Shown: in pieces, positions 1 through 6,512 of the stretch
Layout: every line of letters starts with the position of its first letter
Numbering within the stretch: the stretch's first letter is position 1
Made by a program: the position numbers and the translations under genes
The notes under the pieces: generated by a model
The model's database searches: none
What the model was told of the DNA's origin: nothing
Seen by the model: only the letters and a program-made list of their open reading frames with translations
DNA from: an uncultured Duganella sp.
Lineage (GTDB): Bacteria; Pseudomonadota; Gammaproteobacteria; Burkholderiales; Burkholderiaceae
Assembly (NCBI GenBank): GCA_946482635.1
Contig: CAMLSG010000189.1
Span: 1 to 11,045 of the forward strand
Length of the DNA stretch: 11,045 nucleotides
Direction of reading: 5' to 3'

Positions 1-1047
1 GTGCTGCCAAAGGAAGTGCTGCAACAGGCGGCCGCTGAAATGCTGGACTGGCAGGGCAGCGGAATGTCCGTCATGGAGATGAGCCACCGCGGCCCCGAAT
101 TCATTTCGATCTATAAGGCGGCTGAGCGCGACCTGCGCGAGCTGCTGGCCGTGCCGGACAATTACAAGATCCTGTTCATGCAGGGTGGCGGCCTGTCGCA
201 GAACGCCGTACTGCCGATGAACCTGTGCGGCGGCGCCGACAGCACGATCGATTTCGTGCAGACCGGTTCCTGGTCCAGCAAGTCGATCAAGGAAGCGGCG
301 CGCTATGCGAAAGTCAACGTCGCCGCCTCGTCGCAGGCTACCGGCTTCGATCGCGTGCCGGACCAGGCTGAGTGGAAGCTGACGCCCGGCGCGTCCTACC
401 TGCACATCTGCACCAACGAAACCATCGACGGCGTTGAGTTCAATTTCGTGCCGACTGTGCAGGGCAATACCGACATCGTGGCCGACATGTCGTCCCATAT
501 CCTGTCGCGCCCGGTCGACGTGAGCAAGTACGGCGTGATCTTCGGCGGTGCGCAAAAGAATATCGGCCCGGCCGGCGTGACTGTGGTCATCGTGCGCGAT
601 GACCTGATCGGCAAGGCGCTGCCGTTCTGCCCATCCGCCTTCGACTTCAAGAACGTGGCGGAAAACGAATCGATGTACAACACGCCGCCCACCTACGGCA
701 TCTATATTGCCGGCCTGGTGTTCCAGTGGCTGAAGAAGCAGGGCGGCGTGGCCGCCATGGAAAAGCGTAATATTGAGAAAGCCGAGTTGCTGTACCAGGC
801 GCTCGACGCCGACGACTTCTACCAGAATCGCGTCGCAAAAGAATACCGTTCGCGCATGAACATCCCGTTCTACCTGCGCGACGAATCGAAAAATGAAGCA
901 TTCCTGGCCGGTGCGAAGGCGCGCGGGCTGTTGCAGCTGAAGGGCCACAAGTCCGTCGGCGGTATGCGGGCATCGATCTATAACGCGATGCCGATCGAAG
1001 GCGTGCAAGCGCTGGTCGATTATTTGAACGAATTTGCTGGCCGTTAA
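1..1047 (+). CDS. serC: Phosphoserine aminotransferase, 5'-truncated by window edge
   Basis: SerC is a cytosolic PLP enzyme converting 3-phosphohydroxypyruvate and glutamate to phosphoserine and 2-oxoglutarate (serine synthesis). In many proteobacteria it also acts on the 4-phosphohydroxythreonine branch of PLP synthesis. The frame is open from base 1 to TAA at 1045-1047 (348 codons seen). The first codon GTG is probably an internal valine: the protein opens at the region after the usual N-terminal 'NFSAGPA' motif, and the PLP lysine in [11 protein letters not shown] is K186 here against K198 in E. coli, so about 12 residues are missing upstream. Other family landmarks are MSHRGPEF (27-34), the LFMQGGG loop (58-64) and [13 protein letters not shown] (135-147). 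It heads the aromatic supraoperon seen in Pseudomonas and Burkholderiales. The stop codon touches the left end of a palindromic repeat. Identification is very secure; the true start lies outside the window. Confidence 0.97.
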   Translation: MLPKEVLQQAAAEMLDWQGSGMSVMEMSHRGPEFISIYKAAERDLRELLAVPDNYKILFMQGGGLSQNAVLPMNLCGGADSTIDFVQTGSWSSKSIKEAARYAKVNVAASSQATGFDRVPDQAEWKLTPGASYLHICTNETIDGVEFNFVPTVQGNTDIVADMSSHILSRPVDVSKYGVIFGGAQKNIGPAGVTVVIVRDDLIGKALPFCPSAFDFKNVAENESMYNTPPTYGIYIAGLVFQWLKKQGGVAAMEKRNIEKAELLYQALDADDFYQNRVAKEYRSRMNIPFYLRDESKNEAFLAGAKARGLLQLKGHKSVGGMRASIYNAMPIEGVQALVDYLNEFAGR

Positions 1048-1114
1048 AACCGGCACGCGGCCGCCGCAGTCCGGAGGTGCCTGACCCTGCGGGTCAGGCA
1101 CCGGTTTACCGGTT
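1047..1114. repeat. Palindromic repeat element, copy 1 (serC-pheA spacer)
   Basis: This element fills most of the 96-nt serC-pheA spacer. It starts with AAACCGG (1047-1053) and ends with GGTTTACCGGTT (1103-1114), whose CCGGTT is the inverse of the left end. Inside are an 11-mer GCGGCCGCCGC (1057-1067) and a perfect hairpin: 12-nt arms GGTGCCTGACCC (1076-1087) and GGGTCAGGCACC (1091-1102) around loop TGC. The same ends and hairpin type recur at 3510-3562 and 5653-5754, which marks it as a dispersed family rather than a chance palindrome. No T-tract follows, so it is not a typical intrinsic terminator. It could affect mRNA folding or stability between serC and pheA. I cannot assign it to a named repeat family. 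Confidence 0.85.
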
Positions 1115-1143
1115 CAAGCCAGCACAAAAGTGAACGCAAACTA

Positions 1144-2217
1144 ATGACAGACAAACTGAAACCCCTCCGCGAGAAGATCGATTCGATCGACGCGCAAATC
1201 CTGGCGCTGCTGAACGACCGCGCCAAAGTCGCGCAGGAAGTAGGCCACGTCAAGGCCGAAACCAACGCGCCCGTGTTCCGCCCCGAGCGCGAAGCCCAGG
1301 TGCTGCGCGGCGTGGCCGACCGCAACCCTGGCCCGCTGGGCGCACGCGAAGTGCAGACCATCTTCCGCGAAATCATGTCGGCATGCCGCGCGCTGGAGCG
1401 CCGCGTGACCGTGGCCTACCTCGGCCCGGCCGGCACCTTCAGCGAGCAGGCGGTGTACGCGCAATTCGGTACCGCCGTGGATGGCATCCCTTGCGCCTCC
1501 ATTGACGAAGTGTTCCGCGCCACTGAAGCCGGTACCGCCGATTTCGGCGTGGTGCCGGTCGAGAACTCCTCCGAAGGCGCGGTCAACCGCACGCTGGACC
1601 TGATGCTGGCCACCCCTTGCCTGATCTCGGGCGAGATCGCGATTGCCGTCCACCACAGCCTGATGACCAAGACCGGCACCATGGAAGGCGTGCAGGTGAT
1701 CTGCGCCCATTCGCAGGCCCTGGCCCAGTGCCAGGTGTGGCTGAACCAGAATTACCCGCATATCGAACGCCGCGCCGTGGCCTCGAATGCCGAAGCAGCG
1801 CGCATGGCGGGCGACGACCCGACCATTGCCGCCATCGCCAGCGAGCACGCCGGTGGCCAGTACGGCCTGGGCGTGGTCAATGCCCACATCCAGGACGACC
1901 CGCACAACCGCACCCGCTTCGTGGTGATCGGCAGCCTGCAGACCAACCCGTCCGGCCGCGACCACACCTCGATGGTGCTGGCAGTGCCGAACAAGGCCGG
2001 CGCGGTGTACCAGCTGCTGGCGCCGCTGGCCAAGCACGGCGTGTCGATGACGCGCTTCGAATCGCGCCCGGCCCGCATCGGCACCTGGGAATACTATTTT
2101 TATGTAGACGTAGAAGGGCACGTACAAGACCCGTCCGTGGCAAAGGCATTGGCCGAACTCAAGGACAATGCTGCCTTCTTCAAAGTGCTGGGCTCTTACC
2201 CGACCAGCCTCACCTGA
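1144..2217 (+). CDS. pheA: Chorismate mutase-prephenate dehydratase (P-protein)
   Basis: Bifunctional cytosolic enzyme of phenylalanine synthesis: chorismate to prephenate, then prephenate to phenylpyruvate. The 357 residues show three parts. Residues 1-85 are an AroQ-type chorismate mutase with R9, R26, K37, R49 and E50 in the positions of the E. coli active-site residues. Residues about 88-265 are the dehydratase, with GPAGTFSEQA (94-103), VPVENSSEGAV (138-148) and the catalytic TRF (257-259). Residues about 276-350 are an ACT domain with an AGAV segment (285-288) and ESRP (306-309), the usual phenylalanine-binding motifs, so feedback inhibition by phenylalanine is likely. ATG 1144 begins exactly where the mutase domain should begin; the Shine-Dalgarno upstream is weak. 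A palindromic repeat ends 29 nt upstream, and hisC follows after 21 nt. No leader peptide or attenuator rich in Phe codons is seen upstream. Confidence 0.97.
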   Translation: MTDKLKPLREKIDSIDAQILALLNDRAKVAQEVGHVKAETNAPVFRPEREAQVLRGVADRNPGPLGAREVQTIFREIMSACRALERRVTVAYLGPAGTFSEQAVYAQFGTAVDGIPCASIDEVFRATEAGTADFGVVPVENSSEGAVNRTLDLMLATPCLISGEIAIAVHHSLMTKTGTMEGVQVICAHSQALAQCQVWLNQNYPHIERRAVASNAEAARMAGDDPTIAAIASEHAGGQYGLGVVNAHIQDDPHNRTRFVVIGSLQTNPSGRDHTSMVLAVPNKAGAVYQLLAPLAKHGVSMTRFESRPARIGTWEYYFYVDVEGHVQDPSVAKALAELKDNAAFFKVLGSYPTSLT

Positions 2218-2238
2218 CCTTTAAAAGAGATTAGAAAC

Positions 2239-3357
2239 ATGTCCAAGACTTACGGCCCTGAATACGTTCGTGCAATCGCTCCTTACCAGGCAGGCAAGCC
2301 TATCTCCGAGGTGGCGCGCGAATTTGGCCTGAAAGAAGAATCCATCGTCAAACTGGCATCGAACGAAAACCCGTTCGGCGTGCCGGAATCGGCGCAGAAG
2401 GCCATGGCCGCTGCCGCTGCGGAACTGGGCCGCTACCCTGATGCCAACGCTTTCGACCTGAAGATGGCGCTGTCCAAGCGCTACGACGTGCCGATGGACT
2501 GGGTCACCCTGGGCAACGGTTCCAACGACATCCTGGAAATTGCCGCACACGCTTTCGTTGAGCGCGGCCAGTCCGTGGTGTACTCGCAGTACTCGTTCGC
2601 GGTGTACGCACTGGCGACCCAGGGCATCGGCGCGCGCCATATCGTGGTGCCGGCCAAGAACCATGGCCACGACCTGGATGCGATGGCTGCCGCGATCGAG
2701 GCGGACACCAAGCTGGTGTTCATCGCCAACCCGAACAATCCGACCGGCACCTTCGTGTCCGGCGCCGAGATCGAAGCTTTCCTGCAGAAGGTCCCGGCGC
2801 ACGTTGTCGTGGTGCTGGACGAGGCTTACAACGAATTCCTGAAGAAGGAAGACCAGTACGAGTCGGCTGCCTGGGTCAAGAAGTACCCGAACCTGCTGGT
2901 GTCGCGCACTTTCTCCAAGGCCTACGGCCTGGCCGGCCTGCGCGTTGGCTTCGCGCTGGCGCAGCCGGAGGTGACTGACCTGATGAACCGTATTCGCCAG
3001 CCGTTCAACGTCAACTCGCTGGCGCAGGCTGCTGCGATTGCGGCGCTGAACGACAAGGACTTCCTGGACAAGTCGGCCGCCAACAATACCGCGGGCTATG
3101 AGCAGTTCGTGGAAGCGTTCAAGGATATGGGGCTGGAGTTTGTGCCTTCCTACGGCAACTTCGTGCTGGTGCGCGTGGGCTCTGACGATGCGGCTGGTGC
3201 GCGCATCAACCTGGCGCTGCTGAAGCAGGGCGTGATCGTGCGCCCGGTGGGCAACTACGGCCTGCCGCAGTGGCTGCGTATTTCCATCGGCCTGCCGCAA
3301 GAGAATGCGGTGCTGATTTCTGCGCTGCGCAAGGCGCTGGCGGAGGACCGTGCTTAA
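2239..3357 (+). CDS. hisC: Histidinol-phosphate / aromatic aminotransferase (HisC family)
   Basis: PLP-dependent fold type I aminotransferase of 372 residues. Landmarks: KLASNENPFG (38-47), NPNNPTG (164-170), DEAYNEF (194-200) and the Schiff-base lysine K227 in SRTFSKAYGLAGLRVGF (222-238). The family converts imidazole-acetol phosphate to histidinol phosphate, and many members also transaminate aromatic keto acids. Its place between pheA and tyrA, away from any other his gene in view, suggests a job in the last step of phenylalanine/tyrosine synthesis, as described for the hisHb gene of the Pseudomonas supraoperon. That role is inference; the sequence alone does not separate the two activities. 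ATG 2239 has AAAGAGA 8 nt upstream as a modest ribosome site. The last 8 nt overlap the tyrA start, consistent with translational coupling. Confidence 0.93.
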   Translation: MSKTYGPEYVRAIAPYQAGKPISEVAREFGLKEESIVKLASNENPFGVPESAQKAMAAAAAELGRYPDANAFDLKMALSKRYDVPMDWVTLGNGSNDILEIAAHAFVERGQSVVYSQYSFAVYALATQGIGARHIVVPAKNHGHDLDAMAAAIEADTKLVFIANPNNPTGTFVSGAEIEAFLQKVPAHVVVVLDEAYNEFLKKEDQYESAAWVKKYPNLLVSRTFSKAYGLAGLRVGFALAQPEVTDLMNRIRQPFNVNSLAQAAAIAALNDKDFLDKSAANNTAGYEQFVEAFKDMGLEFVPSYGNFVLVRVGSDDAAGARINLALLKQGVIVRPVGNYGLPQWLRISIGLPQENAVLISALRKALAEDRA

Positions 3358-4300
3358 TAAGGTTGTCATCTTTGGCGTTGGCCTGATCGGCGGCTCGTTT
3401 GCACGGGCGCTGAAGCAGGCTGGTGGTGCTCGGCATATTGTTGGCGTTGATCGCTCGGAAGCGTTTTTGGCGCGGGCGCTTGAGTTGGGCATCATTGACT
3501 CGGCCGCCCAAACCGGTAAAGCGGTGCCTGACCCTGTGGGTCAGGCACTGGGTTGCCGGTTTGAAGAAGCGATTGCCGGCGCCGACCTGATCCTGCTGGC
3601 AGCACCCGTGGCGCAGACAGCCCGCATCCTGTCATCGATCCTGCCGCACCTGGACGCCAGCACCGTGGTCACCGACGCCGGCAGCACCAAATCCGACGTC
3701 GTCGCCGCCGCCCGCGCCGTCATGGGCGACAAGGTCAAGCAATTCGTCCCCGGCCACCCCATCGCCGGCCGCGAAACCAACGGCCCCGACGCCGCCATCA
3801 TCGACCTGTACCAAGGCAAGAAAACCGTCCTCACGCCGCTTGCCGAAAACGCCGCGCAAGACGTGGAACGCGTCGCCAATGCCTGGAAAGCCTGCGGCGC
3901 CATGATCCACATCCTGACCCCGGAAGAGCACGATAAAGTGTTCGCCGCCGTCAGCCATCTTCCCCACCTGCTGGCCTACGCGCTGGTAGACGACATCGAG
4001 CGCAAGCCCCACTCGGATTTGCTGTTCCAATATGCTGCCAGCGGATTCCGCGACTTCACCCGCATCGCCGGCAGCTCGCCTGAAATGTGGCGCGACATCA
4101 GCCTCGCCAACCAGGCCGCACTCCTGACTGAGCTGGATGCATATCTGGCACAATTAACCCGTTTGCGCGCCAGCCTTGCCGCTGGCGACGCCGCCGCCCT
4201 TGAAGCCACCTACGCCAACGCCCAGCGCGCGCGCCGGCAATGGATCGAGACCATCGAGGCGGCTGAGCCGCCGCAGCCGAAAGACGCGGCGGCAGAATAA
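3350..4300 (+). CDS. tyrA: Prephenate/arogenate dehydrogenase with in-frame repeat insertion
   Basis: TyrA oxidatively decarboxylates prephenate (or arogenate) to 4-hydroxyphenylpyruvate (or tyrosine) with NAD(P)+. The 316-residue frame starts at GTG 3350, with GGAGG at 3342-3346 just upstream, inside the end of hisC. The N-terminal Rossmann fold has GVGLIGGSFA (9-18) and D34 at the end of strand 2, which favours NAD+. Catalytic landmarks are HPIAGRE (136-142, catalytic H136), SHLPHLLAYAL (202-212) and GFRDFTRIA (232-240, substrate arginine region). There is no mutase domain, so it is the monofunctional type. Residues 54-71 are encoded by a palindromic repeat and stretch the segment between GIID and ADLILLAAP to 27 residues where about 12 is usual in relatives I know. 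No catalytic motif is damaged, so the gene is probably functional. Third-base usage changes sharply across the insertion. aroA follows after 9 nt. Confidence 0.94.
   Translation: MLNKVVIFGVGLIGGSFARALKQAGGARHIVGVDRSEAFLARALELGIIDSAAQTGKAVPDPVGQALGCRFEEAIAGADLILLAAPVAQTARILSSILPHLDASTVVTDAGSTKSDVVAAARAVMGDKVKQFVPGHPIAGRETNGPDAAIIDLYQGKKTVLTPLAENAAQDVERVANAWKACGAMIHILTPEEHDKVFAAVSHLPHLLAYALVDDIERKPHSDLLFQYAASGFRDFTRIAGSSPEMWRDISLANQAALLTELDAYLAQLTRLRASLAAGDAAALEATYANAQRARRQWIETIEAAEPPQPKDAAAE
3510..3562. repeat. Palindromic repeat element, copy 2, inside tyrA
   Basis: A 53-nt, exactly symmetric palindrome lying within the tyrA frame. AAACCGG (3510-3516) and CCGGTTT (3556-3562) are the outer arms. 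GTGCCTGACCC (3524-3534) and GGGTCAGGCAC (3538-3548) are the 11-nt inner arms around loop TGT. The 7-nt parts between inner and outer arms are partly pairable. It matches copy 1 at the hairpin (one loop change, one end change) and at the right end (three differences in 15 nt). Its TGA-containing frame is not the one used; the tyrA frame reads through as QTGKAVPDPVGQALGCRF (residues 54-71). Confidence 0.85.
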
Positions 4301-4309
4301 GGAACACGC

Positions 4310-5641
4310 ATGACTGATTATCCGCATTACCTCGACCTGCTGCCGGTCGCCCGCGCCGAGGGCACGGTGCGCCTGCCAGGCTCGAAATCCATTTCCAACC
4401 GCATCCTGCTGCTGGCCGCGCTGGCCGAAGGCGAAACGCGCGTGATCGACCTGCTGGCATCCGACGATACCGCCGTGATGCTGGCCGCACTGCGCTCGCT
4501 GGGCGTGGAATGGACCGAACATCGCGAAGGCGAAAGCACCGTGCACGTGGTGCAGGGCGTGAAAGGCAGCTGGCCGCTGCGCACTGCCGACCTGTTCATG
4601 GGCAACGCCGGCACCGCGATCCGCCCGCTGACCGCTGCGCTGGCCGTGATCGGCGGCGACTACAAGGTGCACGGCGTGCCGCGCATGCACGAGCGCCCGA
4701 TCGGCGACCTGGTCGACGCGCTGAACGCCGCCGGCGCCGATATCGAATACACGATGAACAAGGGCTACCCGCCGCTGCATATCCGCACGGGCGAGTTCAA
4801 GTCGCAGCGCCTGAAGGTGCGCGGCGACGTGTCGAGCCAGTTCCTGACCGCGCTGCTGATGGTGGCGCCGCTGATGGCGCGCGAGCATGCCGTGACCATC
4901 GAGGTCGAAGGCGAACTGATTTCCAAGCCTTACATCGAGATCACCCTGAACCTGATCCGCCGCTTCGGCGGCGTGGTGGAGCAGGACGGCTGGTCTTCGT
5001 TCACCATCCCGGCAGGGCAGACGTACAAGAGCCCGGGCACCATTCACGTCGAGGGCGACGCTTCGAGCGCTTCCTACTTCCTGGCTGCGGGCGCGATCGG
5101 CCGTGGCCCGGTGCGGGTGCAGGGTGTCGGCCGCGAATCGATCCAGGGCGACGTGCGCTTTGCGCAGGCGCTGGAGCAGATGGGCGCGACCATCGTCATG
5201 GGCGATAACTGGATCGAAGCCAGCGCGCCCGGCCCGCTGAGGGGGGTTGACATGGACTTCAATCACATTCCGGATGCGGCGATGACCATCGCCGTTGCAG
5301 CGCTGTATGCCGAGGGCACTACCATCTTGCGCAATATCGCATCGTGGCGCGTAAAGGAGACCGACCGCCTGTCGGCCATGGCGACTGAGCTGCGCAAGCT
5401 GGGCGCGACGGTGGAGGAGGGGGCTGACTGGCTGTCCGTGACGCCACCGGCTACACTGCTGCCGGCTGCCATTGACACTTACGACGACCACCGGATGGCG
5501 ATGTGCTTCTCGCTGGCTTCGCTGGATGGGTACATCCGCCAGGGCGCCAAGGTTCGCATCAATGATCCAAAATGCGTCGCGAAGACGTTCCCGGAGTATT
5601 TCACCGCGTTTGCGTCTATCGCGAAGCGTGGTAGCGTTTAA
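4310..5641 (+). CDS. aroA: 3-phosphoshikimate 1-carboxyvinyltransferase (EPSP synthase)
   Basis: Joins shikimate-3-phosphate and phosphoenolpyruvate to give EPSP, the sixth shikimate-pathway step, in the cytosol. At 443 residues it has the normal length. Landmarks are [10 protein letters not shown] (22-31, K26), [14 protein letters not shown] (98-111), [10 protein letters not shown] (125-134), GDASSASYF (249-257), [10 protein letters not shown] (319-328, catalytic D322), RVKETDRL (347-354, E350), YDDHRMAM (391-398) and KTFPEYF (425-431). The GNAGTAxRP loop is the class I, glyphosate-sensitive type. ATG 4310 follows a TAAGGA site (4298-4303) that overlaps the tyrA stop. Some Burkholderiales fuse aroA to cmk; here they are separate, with a double palindromic repeat in the 126-nt gap. 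The last third of the gene uses more T- and G-ending codons than the first part. Confidence 0.97.
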   Translation: MTDYPHYLDLLPVARAEGTVRLPGSKSISNRILLLAALAEGETRVIDLLASDDTAVMLAALRSLGVEWTEHREGESTVHVVQGVKGSWPLRTADLFMGNAGTAIRPLTAALAVIGGDYKVHGVPRMHERPIGDLVDALNAAGADIEYTMNKGYPPLHIRTGEFKSQRLKVRGDVSSQFLTALLMVAPLMAREHAVTIEVEGELISKPYIEITLNLIRRFGGVVEQDGWSSFTIPAGQTYKSPGTIHVEGDASSASYFLAAGAIGRGPVRVQGVGRESIQGDVRFAQALEQMGATIVMGDNWIEASAPGPLRGVDMDFNHIPDAAMTIAVAALYAEGTTILRNIASWRVKETDRLSAMATELRKLGATVEEGADWLSVTPPATLLPAAIDTYDDHRMAMCFSLASLDGYIRQGAKVRINDPKCVAKTFPEYFTAFASIAKRGSV

Positions 5642-5652
5642 CTTTTAGCCAA

Positions 5653-5754
5653 AAACCGGGACAGCGGTGTCTGACCCGCAGGGTCAGACACCTGGCCAGC
5701 GGCCGCCGCGGGCAAGTGTCAGACCCTGCGGGTCTGACACTGGTTTACCGGTTT
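5653..5754. repeat. Double-hairpin palindromic repeat element, copy 3 (aroA-cmk spacer)
   Basis: A 102-nt compound element bounded by AAACCGG (5653-5659) and GGTTTACCGGTTT (5742-5754). Hairpin A has arms GGTGTCTGACCC (5666-5677) and GGGTCAGACACC (5681-5692) with loop GCA. Hairpin B has arms AGTGTCAGACCC (5715-5726) and GGGTCTGACACT (5730-5741) with loop TGC. Between them are palindromic TGGCCA (5693-5698) and the 11-mer GCGGCCGCCGC (5699-5709), identical to 1057-1067 in copy 1. Both hairpins are perfect 12-bp stems. No T-tract follows either, so termination is not evident. The right end lies only 13 nt before the cmk start codon, so the element forms the cmk 5' leader if transcribed from upstream. 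Confidence 0.87.
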
Positions 5755-5767
5755 GCAAATTAACCAT

Positions 5768-6436
5768 ATGCCAACATCGAACATCCCAGTCATCACCATC
5801 GACGGCCCGACCGCTAGCGGCAAGGGCACCGTGGCCCACAAGGTCGCGGACAAGCTTGGCTTCCACCTCCTCGATTCCGGCGCCCTGTACCGCCTGACCG
5901 CCCTGCAGGCCCTGCGCCGCGAAACCAACCTGAACGACGAGCATGCCCTGGCCAAGCTGGCCGAGCACCTGAACATCCATTTCGCCGGCGACGCCATCTA
6001 CTTGTCGCAAGAAAACGTCACCGATGCCATCCGCGCTGAAGAAGTTGGCAATACAGCATCGAAAATCGCCGCCTTGCCCGCCGTGCGCCAGGCCCTGTAT
6101 GGCCTGCAGCTGAGCTTCCGCAAGACCCCAGGCCTGGTGGCCGACGGCCGCGACATGGGCTCGGTCATCTTCCCACATGCCCAGTTGAAGGTGTTTTTGA
6201 CCGCTTCCGTGGAAGCGCGCGCCGATCGTCGCTATAAGCAATTGATCGGAAAGGGAATTTCTGCTAGTATGCAAGACCTGCTGATGGATTTGAAAGCGCG
6301 CGACGACCGGGATATGAACCGGGCCATTGCACCGCTGGCGCCGGCAGAGGGTGCGTACCTCCTCGATACGTCTGCCATGAACGCTGATGAAGCGACCGAG
6401 CAGGTGTTGAAATGGTGGGCCGCCGCCCATAAGTAG
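5768..6436 (+). CDS. cmk: Cytidylate kinase
   Basis: Phosphorylates CMP and dCMP to the diphosphates with ATP, in the cytosol. The 222 residues start at ATG 5768. The frame extends back to a TTG at 5753, but that codon lies inside the repeat element and adds only five residues that are not family-like. The P-loop GPTASGKGT (13-21), DSGALYR (36-42) and [10 protein letters not shown] (127-136) are the cytidylate-kinase signatures. Length is close to the E. coli enzyme (227). No recognisable Shine-Dalgarno precedes the ATG; the leader is A/T-rich (GCAAATTAACCAT). cmk upstream of rpsA is a widespread proteobacterial arrangement. An AT-rich patch around 6242-6270 looks like an rpsA promoter embedded in the coding sequence. 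Confidence 0.95.
   Translation: MPTSNIPVITIDGPTASGKGTVAHKVADKLGFHLLDSGALYRLTALQALRRETNLNDEHALAKLAEHLNIHFAGDAIYLSQENVTDAIRAEEVGNTASKIAALPAVRQALYGLQLSFRKTPGLVADGRDMGSVIFPHAQLKVFLTASVEARADRRYKQLIGKGISASMQDLLMDLKARDDRDMNRAIAPLAPAEGAYLLDTSAMNADEATEQVLKWWAAAHK
6242..6270 (+). promoter_or_regulatory. Candidate extended -10 promoter for rpsA, inside cmk
   Basis: TTGATC (6242-6247) and TAGTAT (6265-6270) are separated by 17 nt, and TGC directly precedes the -10 hexamer, giving an extended -10. Each hexamer matches 4 of 6 sigma-70 consensus bases. The patch is clearly richer in A and T than the rest of cmk. It lies about 240 nt upstream of the rpsA start. As I recall, E. coli rpsA is also transcribed partly from promoters in the cmk region. 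Prediction only. Confidence 0.5.
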
Positions 6437-6512
6437 AGCTGTTTTTGTTCAACCCTCAACCCAGTTGAAGCCGCATAGTGCGGGCCTTACTGGCTAACCT
6501 GGAAATAAATAA
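6437..6512 (+). promoter_or_regulatory. rpsA leader with two small hairpins and weak Shine-Dalgarno
   Basis: This 76-nt cmk-rpsA spacer holds two short stem-loops: TTCAAC (6448-6453) with GTTGAA (6464-6469), and CCGCA (6471-6475) with TGCGG (6479-6483). Upstream of ATG 6513 is an A-rich stretch (GGAAATAAATAA) with only GGA (6501-6503) as a possible ribosome site. In E. coli the rpsA leader is a chain of hairpins without a strong Shine-Dalgarno, and S1 represses its own translation there. The layout here fits that mode, by analogy; the stems are short. Confidence 0.45.

Noticed and set aside
1073..1076. GGAG tetranucleotide before the hairpin as a REP/RAYT guide motif
   Set aside because: The motif overlaps the hairpin by one base in copy 1 and is absent from the other copies, so it is probably chance.
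1076..1102. Intrinsic terminator between serC and pheA
   Set aside because: The hairpin is strong but is followed by GGTTTACCGG, not a T-tract, and its relatives occur inside a coding sequence (tyrA). It is better explained as a repeat. The hairpins at 5666-5741 were judged the same way.
1141..2127. Long minus-strand open frame opposite pheA
   Set aside because: The translation is rich in H, R, A and G with no domain pattern, as expected opposite a GC-rich gene. pheA on the plus strand is unmistakable. Similar frames at 2221-3495, 4154-5491, 6456-8201, 8865-10121 and 10048-10902 were rejected for the same reason.
3350..4300. tyrA as a pseudogene because of the insertion
   Set aside because: The insertion keeps the frame, adds no stop, and all catalytic and NAD-binding motifs are intact. 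The gene stays closely coupled to hisC and aroA.
5753..5767. TTG start for cmk five codons upstream
   Set aside because: The codon lies inside the right end of the palindromic element and has no ribosome site. The ATG at 5768 gives the normal family N-terminus.
6437..6447. Terminator after cmk (GCTGTTTTTG)
   Set aside because: The T-run has no preceding stable hairpin at the right distance, so termination there is not supported.
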